From Parabacteroides sp. AM08-6 (GTDB taxonomy: Bacteria > Bacteroidota > Bacteroidia > Bacteroidales > Tannerellaceae): a stretch of DNA of 27,678 nucleotides. Every line of letters starts with the position of its first letter. Positions within the stretch are counted from its first letter, which is position 1. A program made the translations under genes and the position numbers. This document shows positions 8,873-18,685 of this stretch, one piece after another. The stretch spans positions 93,182-120,859 of the forward strand of contig NZ_QRMP01000010.1 of NCBI RefSeq assembly GCF_003473295.1, in the 5' to 3' direction. The notes under the pieces were generated by a model, which was not told the DNA's origin, did no database searches, and saw nothing but the letters and a program-made list of their open reading frames with translations.

Positions 8873-11005
8873 TTATTTAACCAGCTTCAATTCATTAATT
8901 AGACGCGGGCATTTACCCCATTTATCAATCATGTACAAGACATAACGAATATCTACGCCGATACAACGCTGCAATTCAGGCTCAAAAGCAATATCACCAC
9001 TCATTGCTTCCCAGTTTCCATCGAAAGCAAGACCGATTAAACGGGCATTTTTATCAAATACCGGGCTACCGGAGTTACCCCCCGTAATGTCGTTGTTGGA
9101 GAGGAAACAAAGCTGTAATTCGCCCTTTTCGTTCGCATATTGTCCAAAATCATTACTGCGAATTAAATCTAAAATTTCAGGTTGCACCCAAAATTCATCA
9201 TTTTCCGGGTCTTCTTTTTCCAAAATACCCTTCTGCGTAGTATAATAATCGTATGAAGTTGCATCAAAAGGACGATAACCACCGATGGAACCGTAACTTA
9301 CACGCATAGTAAAGTTTGCATCCGACGAAAGAGCCTTGTCCGGATACATTTCCTTCAGACCGGCAAAGTACAAACGTTCGCCTTTCTCTATGTCAAAATA
9401 AGAGTTTCCCGCCAACTGTTGTAATTCAAACAAAGAAATCAAGACGGACAAGCTCAGTTCGGCAGCCGGGTCTTTCTTCAGTTTGGCATATTGCCTTGAA
9501 TCCTTTAGCATTTTCTCAACATTATCATACGAGAGAATCGATGTTTTTTTGAATACATCGGCTGCATATTCAGCATAATCGCCTTTATATTTTTTATCCA
9601 CCTTTTGATAAATATCAGGAAGATGCTCGGCCGGGACACGTTCTTTAACCACTTGCATCATAGCTGCCAGCACTTTTTGGTCTAATGAAGGCTCATAATC
9701 CTTGAAAAAAGATTTCACATTATTTTCCAGAAAAATGTCAATTTCCTGGGGAGTAGAACCTTTTACATCCACACTCTGTATCATACGCGCCAAACGGATA
9801 ATCTCGGCACCGCTTACAAAAGCTTCACCCAGATAAGTCGAGATATTCTTATATTTGTTCGCTGAGGTATACCCTTTTTCCAATAAACTCAATACCTCAC
9901 CGTATTTTTCCTGACGGGCCGGGTTCTGTGCCACCCAAGCGGCAAAGGCAGCTTCTTCTTCACGCTTACGGTCAATAACGTTCAGGTTGGCAAGACCTTT
10001 ATTCATACCGATAGAATTCTTCCAATAATTAGAACTCCCGGCATATTTGGAAGCATACTTGATACGGACTGCATCACTTGCCTGCATCGCCTCTTTCCAA
10101 ATAGCCTGCTTGACACCACGTACCTCGATACGGGGCTTATTTATATTTTCTATACGCTGCTGGACACCCCATGAGCAAAGATAACGGTCCGTACTGCCGG
10201 GGAAACCGATAGTCATCGCATAATCTTTATCCTGATAGCCTTGCAGAGATACTTCCGCTACATATTTCGGCAGATAAGGTTTATTTTCTTTATCATATAC
10301 AGCCGGTTTGTTTTCAGCGTCGGCATAAACACGAAAAATGGAAAAGTCGCCCGTATGACGCGGCCACATCCAGTTGTCGGTATCTCCCCCGAACTTACCT
10401 ACGGAACTAGGCGGTGCAAATACCATACGCACGTCATTGAATACATCATAGACAACCAGAAAATACTTGTTATTATTATAGAAAGGAATCACGTCGGCAG
10501 ACAGAAATTCATTACGTCCAACCGAATCGGCTATTACACGACCGATGGAATCGGCTGCAGCCAAACGCAGACGTTCTTCCTTGATAGAAGTTATTTGGGA
10601 ATTAATCCGGTCGCTGACATCCACTGTTTCGCGTAGATAACGGACAGTCAGACCCGGAACAGGCAACTCATCTTCTTTACTTTGCGATATAAATCCATCT
10701 TTCAGGTAATCGTGTTCCACACTACTCAACTGTTGGATTGCACCGAAACCGCAGTGATGGTTCGTAAAAACAAGACCTTCATTCGAGACCGTAATACCGG
10801 TACATCCACCACCGAATATGACAACAGCATTGGCAACACAAGGGTCAGTCTCGCTGTATAACTGCTTATAAGACGGAACAAATCCCAGTTCCTTCATTCT
10901 CTCCAGGTTCTGTTTATTCAATTCTTTCAGCACCCACATGCCTTCATCAGCATACACTTGGCCTGCAACAACGAGAAACAGTAAAACTGCCCACAACTTC
11001 TTCAT
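8873..11005 (-). CDS. dpp7: S46 dipeptidyl peptidase, DPP7-type
   Basis: Periplasmic serine dipeptidyl peptidase of family S46, which removes dipeptides from oligopeptide N-termini. Counting from the ATG at 11005, residues MKKLWAVLLFLVVAGQVYA form a signal peptide, His84 is in FTNHHCGFG, Asp220 in RHTGDFSIFR and Ser645 in TGGNSGSPVF, so the triad is complete. The residue 18 after the nucleophile is Gly663 (AFDGNWEAMSGD). In Porphyromonas S46 enzymes Gly here marks DPP7 (hydrophobic P1), while Arg marks DPP11 (acidic P1). At 710 residues the length is right for the family. A Met three codons upstream (11014) is possible but would extend the leader unusually. It starts about 20 bases (11 from the alternative Met) after the DUF389 stop, so the two may be co-transcribed. 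Confidence 0.93.
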   Translation of the reverse strand: MKKLWAVLLFLVVAGQVYADEGMWVLKELNKQNLERMKELGFVPSYKQLYSETDPCVANAVVIFGGGCTGITVSNEGLVFTNHHCGFGAIQQLSSVEHDYLKDGFISQSKEDELPVPGLTVRYLRETVDVSDRINSQITSIKEERLRLAAADSIGRVIADSVGRNEFLSADVIPFYNNNKYFLVVYDVFNDVRMVFAPPSSVGKFGGDTDNWMWPRHTGDFSIFRVYADAENKPAVYDKENKPYLPKYVAEVSLQGYQDKDYAMTIGFPGSTDRYLCSWGVQQRIENINKPRIEVRGVKQAIWKEAMQASDAVRIKYASKYAGSSNYWKNSIGMNKGLANLNVIDRKREEEAAFAAWVAQNPARQEKYGEVLSLLEKGYTSANKYKNISTYLGEAFVSGAEIIRLARMIQSVDVKGSTPQEIDIFLENNVKSFFKDYEPSLDQKVLAAMMQVVKERVPAEHLPDIYQKVDKKYKGDYAEYAADVFKKTSILSYDNVEKMLKDSRQYAKLKKDPAAELSLSVLISLFELQQLAGNSYFDIEKGERLYFAGLKEMYPDKALSSDANFTMRVSYGSIGGYRPFDATSYDYYTTQKGILEKEDPENDEFWVQPEILDLIRSNDFGQYANEKGELQLCFLSNNDITGGNSGSPVFDKNARLIGLAFDGNWEAMSGDIAFEPELQRCIGVDIRYVLYMIDKWGKCPRLINELKLVK

Positions 11006-11024
11006 AAAATACATTCTTAATTTA

Positions 11025-12383
11025 TTATTCGATTATTAATTTGATTTTTTTCGATTCAACACGGGCTGAAAGCCAATCTTTTATTTTTTCCTGCTCAGCT
11101 TCAAGTACTTTTTCTTTACTCTTCAAATAGACCAGTAAAACCGTATCCGGTGTAGCACTATCTATATTCATCAAATAGGTATGCGAACAAGAAACTTCTT
11201 GCACATAAGGGAACAGGACTTTCATTTCCGGCATCAATTCGGATGTCAAGCGGTTATAACTATGATATTTGCTCAAATCACGTTTTAAGGAGTCAATCTG
11301 TATCGATTGTGCACGAAGCACCTCTTCGCTATTCTTATACAAATCCTGCATCAACAAACTTTTCAGTTCATGGATATCCGTCGCTTCTTGGCCGAAGCCC
11401 TGCTGCACAACTAATGAAACATCTTTCAGACCATATTTTTTCATTTTAGACCGCGCGTTGGATATCATCGTTTCCGGTACGTTTTCACCAATAAGAACCA
11501 CTTTCACCTCTTTCGTATCGCTGGTATTTGTTATCGTTTTATTCAAAATCTGAGTATTGGGAAAAGCTAACTCTTCATTTACGAAATTCCGTACCCGATC
11601 ATTAAAATAGCTGGCCCGAATCAAATTATAACTGAGGAAAAGACTGGGTACAATAGTGAAAAACACGATTACACCGACATAGCGAGTGACAATTTTCTCA
11701 CGTTGTTTATCCAAAAAGACCTTTTTGGGATATTTCAGCAACCGCACGACCAGATAAGTTGCCAGACTAATAAATACAGTATTAATAAAATACAGATAAA
11801 AAGCACCGAAAAAGTAATACAAATTTCCACTTGCCAACCCAAATCCGGCCGTACAAAGAGGTGGCATCAAAGCTGTTGCAATAGCCACACCGGGAATAAC
11901 ATTCCCCTTACTTTTCGTCGAACTGGCTACTATTCCGGCCAATCCACCGAAGAAAGCAATCAAAACATCATACACGGTCGGTTGCGTACGAGCTAACAAT
12001 TCGCTCTGCGCTTCACTGATAGGTGATATCAAAAAGAATAAAGTGGACGTAATCACACTGAACACTGTCGCCGTAGCAAAATTACGAAACGAACGTTTAA
12101 TCAATTCGAAATCCGAAATACCCAATCCCAAGCCAAATCCCATGATAGGCCCCATCAAAGGAGAAATAAGCATTGCTCCGATAATTACCGCGGTAGAATT
12201 CGTATTCAATCCCAACGAAGCGACAAACGTAGCAAAAATAAGAACCCAGAGGTTCGTACCTTTAAACTCTATCCCTTTTCTTATAGACTCGATAGTTTCA
12301 AGCTCATCTTCCTTCTCTTGGCGAACATCGAAATTACGGACAAAAAAATCCCTAATCTGCTTATGCAACAACCCCTTTTCCAT
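11025..12383 (-). CDS. DUF389 (TIGR00341-type) inner membrane protein
   Basis: Membrane protein of 452 residues. After a charged N-terminal 40 residues comes a hydrophobic block with the family landmarks NTNSTAVIIGAMLISPLMGPIMGFGLGLG and PGVAIATALMPPLCTAGFGLASGN, which mark DUF389. About six or seven membrane segments are visible between residues 45 and 255, the last being VGVIVFFTIVPSLFLSYNLI. The remaining about 200 residues are polar and probably form an extramembrane domain with a coiled-coil-like part near VLRAQSIQIDSLKRDLSKYHS. The function of DUF389 is not established. The S46 peptidase gene follows closely. A canonical minus-strand -7 element sits about 100 bases upstream. Confidence 0.88.
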   Translation of the reverse strand: MEKGLLHKQIRDFFVRNFDVRQEKEDELETIESIRKGIEFKGTNLWVLIFATFVASLGLNTNSTAVIIGAMLISPLMGPIMGFGLGLGISDFELIKRSFRNFATATVFSVITSTLFFLISPISEAQSELLARTQPTVYDVLIAFFGGLAGIVASSTKSKGNVIPGVAIATALMPPLCTAGFGLASGNLYYFFGAFYLYFINTVFISLATYLVVRLLKYPKKVFLDKQREKIVTRYVGVIVFFTIVPSLFLSYNLIRASYFNDRVRNFVNEELAFPNTQILNKTITNTSDTKEVKVVLIGENVPETMISNARSKMKKYGLKDVSLVVQQGFGQEATDIHELKSLLMQDLYKNSEEVLRAQSIQIDSLKRDLSKYHSYNRLTSELMPEMKVLFPYVQEVSCSHTYLMNIDSATPDTVLLVYLKSKEKVLEAEQEKIKDWLSARVESKKIKLIIE

Positions 12384-12480
12384 ATCTAAATTACTGTACT
12401 TTATAATCTACTCCCGGTCAAACGACATGTAAATGGGCTTAACTATGCTAACACCTAATAAATACACCGCCTAACCCGCG

Positions 12481-12488
12481 CAAAGATA
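12481..12488 (-). promoter_or_regulatory. Candidate DUF389 gene -7 element
   Basis: Plus-strand CAAAGATA reads TATCTTTG on the minus strand, a perfect TAnnTTTG match. No clear TTTG is present 19-21 bases upstream. It lies about 97 bases before the DUF389 start codon, in the 249-base divergent gap shared with the histidine kinase; nothing else is recognised in that gap apart from the kinase -7 element. Confidence 0.5.
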
Positions 12489-12549
12489 GAAATTGTATCG
12501 CGAAATAAAAAATAAGGAGAAAGAACATGAAATAAGTTCCTATTTTTCT

Positions 12550-12578
12550 CTTGAATTATTGATTTTCAATTAACTTTG
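12550..12578 (+). promoter_or_regulatory. Candidate histidine kinase promoter
   Basis: TAACTTTG at 12571-12578 matches the -7 consensus TAnnTTTG. CTTG at 12550-12553 is a possible but imperfect -33 element with a 17-base spacer. The predicted leader to the kinase start at 12633 is roughly 50 bases. Confidence 0.5.
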
Positions 12579-12632
12579 TCTTGGAAAATGCATAAAATAC
12601 AACTTAATATCACATAAAAGCTATAAAATGAA

Positions 12633-14708
12633 ATGAAACGTTACCTGTTCATCTTATCTATTTTAACAATTTCTTTTATGGCAACGGCTAATAATGCTAC
12701 AAAAGACTCACTTATTACCGCTTTAAAATCAGCCACATCTGCTGAAAAAAAGCTGGAAACCCTAACCAATCTGATGGACATCTCCCGCCAGCAAGAACAA
12801 GTGGACTACGCAAAACAACTTTATAAAGAGGCTTTGGAACAAGATAATGATTATTATAAAGAAGCAGCCCTCACCGAAATCCTTCGATATTATGTCAATA
12901 ACGACATCAAAGACAGTGCCCAAGTATACCTGACGGAAACGGAACGCGAACTAAAAGGGAAAAGCCGGGATTTTTTGCTTACTTACATGAAAACAATCAT
13001 GGATGTCCGAGTTGTTTTTTACACCGAAGGAGAAGAAAGAATGAGCCTGATAGAAAAATACAAAATCAAACTGGAAACGGAGAAAAATTTATCTGCCTTA
13101 GATAGAATATCTATTAATTACGTGTTGGGAATGGCCTATAGTAACCGGGTAGATCCGGGAAATGAGGAAACTTTACATAACACAATCTGTAGCTATTTTA
13201 AAAATGTGATTGATTTATCGACTGACATACCGCTTAAATACTCCTATTTGTTCCGGTTAAATTCCTTCAACATACTTAGCCTCTATAGTTTAGATCCTGA
13301 GCAACAGACTCATTATACCTTACGTTATCTGAACATGCAGAAAGAGTATGCCAAAACCAGTGAGATGGAGAAGCGTCCTTTTATTTCGAAAAGACATCTG
13401 CTCAATGCATACTCGGTATTAGCCACTTCCGCAAAAACACTAGGAAAAGACATAGCTACATCTTATTTCCAACAATTTCTGGAACTAAACAAAAAATACC
13501 CTGAAGATGCTGCATTTTCAGCTGATTATGATCGACTTTTTACCATTCTCAACTACTATAAAAACCTTGAAAACTACAAAAAAGCCACTGAATACAGCGA
13601 TTCCATCATCTATTATTTCCGCCATGCAAACTTTAAAGCAGATTTAAGTGAGTATGTTATCGAAACCTTAAAAGAAAAAATAAATTTTCTGGACAGTATC
13701 GGTGATTACAAAGAGGCTTACAATGCCTATAAGGAATATGTAATCCTTTTAGACTCTGCACGATTAAAAAACATGGAGAATAAAATAGAGGATTTGGAAG
13801 TACAGAAGCGTGTAGACGAATTAGTCGTTGAGAAAAAAGCATTAGAGTTGGATTTGCAAAAAAGCCGGGGACAACTTTACTTATTCTTCTCTCTCTTTAT
13901 TTTGGCCCTTTGTACAGGGGTTTACGTATTTTTCCGATTGGGAAAAGTTAAAAACTTATATAAAGAATTACAAGAATCGAACCGCCTCGTCATCATTGCC
14001 AGTGAGAAAGCGCAAGAAAGCGAACGAATGAAAAATGCATTCATCAAAAACATGTGCCACGAAGTCCGCACACCATTAAATGCCATTAATGGTTTTGCCG
14101 AATTAATCACCAGCGAAGATGTGAGCAATGAAGAAAAACAGGAATTCAGTAAAATTATCTATGCCAATTGTACCAATATCACCTCCATGATGAATGATAT
14201 TCTGGTAATCGCACAATTAGATAGCAATGACAACACACTACCGCTCGAACCTACCAATATCAATCTACTTTGTCTGCATGAAATGGAGATGCTGAAAAAA
14301 CAGCATCAGAAACCAAATATTGAATACAAAGTGGAAGGAAACCAAAAGAAAGACCTTGTTTATACAGATCCGACACATTTGAACCTGATAATTGCGCATC
14401 TTCTGAACAATGCCAATAAATTCACGGAACAAGGAAGCATCATTTTGGCTTATCAGCCCGATGAAAGCGGCAAAATGATGTGCATAAGCGTAACAGATAC
14501 CGGTTGCGGTATTCCTGCCGACAAGAGCGAATGGGTATTCGAACGTTTCACTAAAAACGACGATTTTATACCGGGTTCAGGTCTGGGACTCTATCTTTGT
14601 CGCTTAGTTGCCCAACGTTTGAACGGAACAATCATTCTCGACACTTCTTATACGGATGGAGCCCGGTTTATATTAAAATTACCTATCAATCCATACAAAA
14701 CTGTTTAA
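12633..14708 (+). CDS. TPR-sensor histidine kinase (orphan)
   Basis: Membrane histidine kinase of 691 residues. It has a signal peptide (KRYLFILSILTISFMATA), a long helical periplasmic region of TPR-like repeats (about 30-380), a coiled coil (about 378-412), one membrane segment (LYLFFSLFILALCTGVYVFF, about 415-434), and a cytoplasmic kinase core. His476 in NMCHEVRTPLNAI is the phosphorylation site. The ATP domain shows the N-box LLNNANKF (590-597), TDTGCGIP (621-628) and GSGLGLYLC (648-656). There is no receiver domain and the protein ends soon after the G2 box. No response regulator gene is adjacent, so the partner must be elsewhere. The proposed signal is unknown. It is divergent from the DUF389 gene and convergent with the flippase gene, leaving only 22 bases after its stop. 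Confidence 0.9.
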   Translation: MKRYLFILSILTISFMATANNATKDSLITALKSATSAEKKLETLTNLMDISRQQEQVDYAKQLYKEALEQDNDYYKEAALTEILRYYVNNDIKDSAQVYLTETERELKGKSRDFLLTYMKTIMDVRVVFYTEGEERMSLIEKYKIKLETEKNLSALDRISINYVLGMAYSNRVDPGNEETLHNTICSYFKNVIDLSTDIPLKYSYLFRLNSFNILSLYSLDPEQQTHYTLRYLNMQKEYAKTSEMEKRPFISKRHLLNAYSVLATSAKTLGKDIATSYFQQFLELNKKYPEDAAFSADYDRLFTILNYYKNLENYKKATEYSDSIIYYFRHANFKADLSEYVIETLKEKINFLDSIGDYKEAYNAYKEYVILLDSARLKNMENKIEDLEVQKRVDELVVEKKALELDLQKSRGQLYLFFSLFILALCTGVYVFFRLGKVKNLYKELQESNRLVIIASEKAQESERMKNAFIKNMCHEVRTPLNAINGFAELITSEDVSNEEKQEFSKIIYANCTNITSMMNDILVIAQLDSNDNTLPLEPTNINLLCLHEMEMLKKQHQKPNIEYKVEGNQKKDLVYTDPTHLNLIIAHLLNNANKFTEQGSIILAYQPDESGKMMCISVTDTGCGIPADKSEWVFERFTKNDDFIPGSGLGLYLCRLVAQRLNGTIILDTSYTDGARFILKLPINPYKTV

Positions 14709-14730
14709 TAAAATATCAGAGAGAACTTTC

Positions 14731-16239
14731 TTACATTTTACCCGCCTTGAACTTGTTCCCGATATAGGGCAATTCGCTTAATGGCAAATCCTTCTTTATT
14801 ATGATTCCTACGAATACAAGAAGAAGTATTGTGCGATAAGTCAATCGCAAGAATTCCGATTCTATTTGCGGCAAAATACCGGCAACATAAAAGACTGCAG
14901 CAAGTACTCCATAGAACACTGCCGATTTAATATCATACTGTATAGGGAATCTTTTCTGCCCAATCACATACGACAATATCATCATCAATAAATTGCTGGC
15001 AAATGAAGCCCAGGCACAAGCCATATAGCCATAAACAGGAGCCAACAGAACAATAATCAAAACCGTTACGACACAGCCGATTGTCGAAAAATAAGCTCCC
15101 CACTGAGTCTGGTCTATAAGTTTATACCAGAAAGAAAGATTAAAATAAATACCAAAAAACAATTCGCCCAGCATGACAATTGGTACTACACGAAGTCCCG
15201 GATAATATTCGGAAGCTACAAAATACTTCAAAATATCCAGATAAAACATGACACCCAGGAAGATTATCAAAGAAAAGATAATGAAATATTTCATCGCTTC
15301 AGAATAAGCTTTTGTATTATTGTCACTTTTATTTTTCGCAAAAATAAAAGGCTCGTAAGCATAACGGAAGGCCTGAATAAACATCACCATTACTACCGCC
15401 ACTTTGAAACAAGCGCCATAAATACCTAACTGCGTAGTCGCATAATCCTTATCCTCAAAGAGGAATGGGAAAAGTATTTTATCCGCCGTCTGATTAAAAA
15501 TACCGGCAATACCTAAAATTAAAATGGGAAAAGAATATTTAAGCATCTGTTTCAGCAAAGACAAGCTGACTTTTTCGCGTAATCCAGGAATCATATCAGG
15601 TATCAACAGGATAAAAGTAACCAGTGATGTCAGCACATTGGCAATAAAGATATAGCCGACTTGATAGTCAGGTTTGAAAAACCAGCCGACCAGTTCCGGC
15701 GCCTGCTCATACAACCAAGGGCAAACAATCAGGAAGAAAATAACCAATATAATATTCAGAAAGATATTCAGCAACTTGATTCCGGCAAAACGGACTGCCT
15801 TTCCCTGATAGCGAAGGAAAGCAAACGGAATACAACAAAAAGCATCCACAGCCACAATCCCGCCCATCATTCCGATATATTCCGGATGCGCACCATAGCC
15901 CAACGAATGACTGATGGGATTGAGCGCACTGAACACGAAAACCATAAACAAAATAGAAGTAAAGGCAAGGCTAAATAATGTAGTCGTATATACACGCATC
16001 GGAAGCGTAATTTCTCTCTTATTCATAAAACGGAAAAAGCCTGTTTCCATCCCATAAGTAAGAATAACCATTAATAAGGCTGTCCAGGCATACAGATTTG
16101 TAACAATCCCGAAATCGCTTTCTGTAGCCAAAACACGCGTATACATCGGGACCAACATCCAGTTCAGAAACTTTCCGACAATACTGCTCACACCATAAAT
16201 TGCGGTTTCACCGGCAAGCCGCTTCATTCCCCCTGCCAT
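14731..16239 (-). CDS. Polysaccharide flippase (MOP superfamily)
   Basis: Integral membrane protein of 502 residues resembling O-antigen/polysaccharide flippases. The N-terminus MKRLAGETAIYGVSSIVGKFLNWMLVPMYTRVL is typical for the polysaccharide biosynthesis branch, and about 12-14 hydrophobic segments follow along the whole length. Such proteins move lipid-linked glycans across the inner membrane. It is the last of three minus-strand genes (ruvB, glycosidase-like, flippase), 49 bases after the glycosidase-like gene. No glycosyltransferases are nearby, so its substrate cannot be inferred from context. Met1 (16239) and Met5 (16227) are both possible starts. Confidence 0.87.
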   Translation of the reverse strand: MAGGMKRLAGETAIYGVSSIVGKFLNWMLVPMYTRVLATESDFGIVTNLYAWTALLMVILTYGMETGFFRFMNKREITLPMRVYTTTLFSLAFTSILFMVFVFSALNPISHSLGYGAHPEYIGMMGGIVAVDAFCCIPFAFLRYQGKAVRFAGIKLLNIFLNIILVIFFLIVCPWLYEQAPELVGWFFKPDYQVGYIFIANVLTSLVTFILLIPDMIPGLREKVSLSLLKQMLKYSFPILILGIAGIFNQTADKILFPFLFEDKDYATTQLGIYGACFKVAVVMVMFIQAFRYAYEPFIFAKNKSDNNTKAYSEAMKYFIIFSLIIFLGVMFYLDILKYFVASEYYPGLRVVPIVMLGELFFGIYFNLSFWYKLIDQTQWGAYFSTIGCVVTVLIIVLLAPVYGYMACAWASFASNLLMMILSYVIGQKRFPIQYDIKSAVFYGVLAAVFYVAGILPQIESEFLRLTYRTILLLVFVGIIIKKDLPLSELPYIGNKFKAGKM

Positions 16240-16288
16240 AACTCTTCTATTTTAAATTAAACTCCTATCACAGGAACAACTAAAAGTC

Positions 16289-17644
16289 TCATTTGATTAT
16301 CTCCACAACAATAGGATGGTCTGTCATTGTCAAGGTGACTGCATCCGTTTTATGAAAAGTTTCCACTACCTCTGAACCGATTGTCGGGTCATAAAGACGA
16401 ATCTGTTTGTGAGGACGGTCAAAACTTACCCGAACCTCTTTCGCTCCTCCGGTATATAACTCACCCCATAAAACTAATTCAAACTTGCCATCACTTTTCT
16501 GCAACAACAGATGGTGAACAGTCTCAGGTTCATTTTCCACCTCAAAAGCCAAAGTCTCTGTTGTAGGCTTCGTTTTCGTATCCGCCAAAATAGTCGTCAG
16601 ATTATGTAAATAATGGGCAGCCAGTTTGGGCGAACCATCCAGATTGAAAAATGAGAAAACTTCGTGAGCCGCCTCATCCGAACGAGTCCTCAGCAGATAA
16701 ACCGCCGTATATTTCCACCCTCTTTTAAATTGGCTCAAGTACAGATTTACGTACATACATGCTTGCAATTTCTCCGTAATTCCATCCTTTTCATCGATAG
16801 CAATGCCGGTTTCCGTAGTAACACGGGGTAATGTTTGTAACTCCTCTTCCGAATAGCCGGAAAAATGTTTGCCCCAGGTAGAACCGTAATTACCATACAA
16901 TCCGTCAACCGGGCAAGCCCGTCCGGGGTCGGCACTCAACCAAGTCTGATTATCATGTACGCCAGACCAGGAAGGATGCGAAACATAATTATGACAATTC
17001 GCATAATCAGCATAACGGGTACCGGCAGGCATCAAAGTCCCTGCCCCTTCAGGTATTTCAATAAACTGCAAACCGGCATTATCCGTCTGCGCACCGTTTT
17101 CGGTAAGATGAAAAACCGGATAATTTTTAAGTACCGGGTCTTTTTTTACAGCCTGGTATAAATCGCGCTGCAAACGAGCGATAGGCAACCAGCTATTTCG
17201 AGCTCCACCATCCTCTCCCTGATACGAAATCCCCCAATTATTCGGTTCATTCGGACCTTCTATAGCCAGCAAAGCACCCTCGGAAGCCAAAAATGTAGCA
17301 TCCTTCATCAGACGTGCAATATCATTTCCACCACTTAACAGGCCGTAACTGAAACGGGCATTCGTGGCCTTATGCAAACGCTTCAGGTCATCCAGGCTCA
17401 CATTATCCTCATAACCGGTACGGAACCAGCGGACACCTAAATATTTTACATACTCGATTGTGTGCTGCAAATCCTCCCCTCGTTTACTTATTGAGGAATT
17501 AACCCCGATACTGTTCAGGAACTCGTTGGCAGAAACAGCTTCTTCTGCCTTCACTTTTTGTTTTTCTCCCTTTTCGGATACAGCCACTCCTTTGAAAGGA
17601 GCTATAAGCATAAATAGTATCCCAATAATAAATGTCTTTCTCAT
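16289..17644 (-). CDS. Clan GH-A glycoside hydrolase-like secreted protein
   Basis: Secreted protein of 451 residues (leader MRKTFIIGILFMLIAPFKGVAVS). It has a TIM-barrel glycosidase pattern. LLAIEGPNEPNNWG places Glu133 in the Asn-Glu-Pro context of a clan GH-A acid/base residue, and PRVTTETGIA places Glu278 at the expected strand-7 nucleophile position. The segment LGVRWFRTG near residue 70 fits an early barrel strand. After about residue 350 a small beta-rich C-terminal domain is likely. The GH family number cannot be set by eye; GH39- or GH5-like members are candidates. It starts 8 bases after the ruvB stop and precedes a flippase, so it may act on a surface or lipid-linked polysaccharide, which is inference only. 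Confidence 0.72.
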   Translation of the reverse strand: MRKTFIIGILFMLIAPFKGVAVSEKGEKQKVKAEEAVSANEFLNSIGVNSSISKRGEDLQHTIEYVKYLGVRWFRTGYEDNVSLDDLKRLHKATNARFSYGLLSGGNDIARLMKDATFLASEGALLAIEGPNEPNNWGISYQGEDGGARNSWLPIARLQRDLYQAVKKDPVLKNYPVFHLTENGAQTDNAGLQFIEIPEGAGTLMPAGTRYADYANCHNYVSHPSWSGVHDNQTWLSADPGRACPVDGLYGNYGSTWGKHFSGYSEEELQTLPRVTTETGIAIDEKDGITEKLQACMYVNLYLSQFKRGWKYTAVYLLRTRSDEAAHEVFSFFNLDGSPKLAAHYLHNLTTILADTKTKPTTETLAFEVENEPETVHHLLLQKSDGKFELVLWGELYTGGAKEVRVSFDRPHKQIRLYDPTIGSEVVETFHKTDAVTLTMTDHPIVVEIIK

Positions 17645-17652
17645 AAGCTAGA

Positions 17653-18678
17653 TTAATCAAATAAAAAACCTTGTTCACTTCCTTTGTTACGACCCAGATG
17701 CGTATAGGCCAGTTCCGTTACCTCCCGTCCGCGGGGGGTCCGTTTGATAAACCCTTCTTTTATCAGGAAAGGTTCGTAAACTTCTTCCAGTGTACCGGGG
17801 TCTTCCCCCAGTGCCGTAGCAATGGTAGTAAGGCCGACCGGACCACCGTTAAACTTATCTATAATCGTAGTAAGCAATTTATTATCAATCTGGTCGAGAC
17901 CATACCGGTCAATGTTAAGAGCTTCCAGTGCATAACAGGAAATAGCCTTATCGATTTCGCCGGAACCTTTCACCTGGGCAAAGTCACGTACACGGCGTAA
18001 CAAAGCATTCGCGATACGGGGTGTTCCCCGGCTGCGTGAAGCAATTTCGCGGGCAGCATTCAGTTCACATTTTACCTGCAAGATATCGGCACTACGAAGT
18101 ATAATCTTTGTCAGTGTCTCCATTTCATAATATTCGAGATGCAGATTAATACCGAATCGAGCACGTAACGGGCTGGTCAGCAACCCACTACGAGTCGTTG
18201 CTCCTACCAAGGTAAACGGGGCCAAATCTATTTGGATGGAACGGGCACTCGGCCCTTTATCTATCATGATATCTATCCGGTAATCCTCCATTGCGGAGTA
18301 AAGATATTCCTCCACAATCGGACTCAACCGGTGGATTTCATCGATGAAAAGGACATCATTCTTTTCTAATGAAGTCAATACCCCCGCCAAATCGCCGGGC
18401 TTATCCAATACTGGACCGGAAGTAACCTTAAAACCCACTCCCAGTTCATTTGCAATAATATTCGATAATGTAGTTTTTCCCAGTCCGGGGGGACCATGCA
18501 GCAGCACATGGTCCAGCGCCTCTTTGCGCATACGGGCAGCCATCACAAAAATCTTCAGATTTTCAACCACTTTAGCCTGTCCGCTGAAATCATGAAACGA
18601 AAGCGGACGCAGCGCATTTTCGTACTCCCGCTCGCTTTCCGGCATCTGCACATCTCGTATATCAAAGTCGTCTTCCAT
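17653..18678 (-). CDS. ruvB: Holliday junction branch migration ATPase RuvB
   Basis: RuvB is the AAA+ motor that drives Holliday junction migration with RuvA in recombinational repair. From the ATG at 18678 the protein has 341 residues (E. coli about 336) and begins MEDDFDIRD, the usual style of Bacteroidales RuvB. Walker A is [10 protein letters not shown] with Lys68, Walker B is FIDEIHRL (DEIH at 113-116), and sensor/arginine-finger regions are [22 protein letters not shown]. The C-terminal winged helix includes [20 protein letters not shown]. An in-frame ATG three codons upstream (18687) would give MKNMEDD and lies inside a dyad near the -7 element, so the later start is preferred. Two genes unrelated to repair follow closely on the same strand. 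Confidence 0.97.
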   Translation of the reverse strand: MEDDFDIRDVQMPESEREYENALRPLSFHDFSGQAKVVENLKIFVMAARMRKEALDHVLLHGPPGLGKTTLSNIIANELGVGFKVTSGPVLDKPGDLAGVLTSLEKNDVLFIDEIHRLSPIVEEYLYSAMEDYRIDIMIDKGPSARSIQIDLAPFTLVGATTRSGLLTSPLRARFGINLHLEYYEMETLTKIILRSADILQVKCELNAAREIASRSRGTPRIANALLRRVRDFAQVKGSGEIDKAISCYALEALNIDRYGLDQIDNKLLTTIIDKFNGGPVGLTTIATALGEDPGTLEEVYEPFLIKEGFIKRTPRGREVTELAYTHLGRNKGSEQGFLFD

Positions 18679-18685
18679 ATTTTTC

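Noticed and set aside
12628..12636. Two-codon ATG-AAA-TGA frame overlapping the kinase start
   Set aside because: It could affect initiation, but such a short frame in A-rich leader sequence is easily due to chance.
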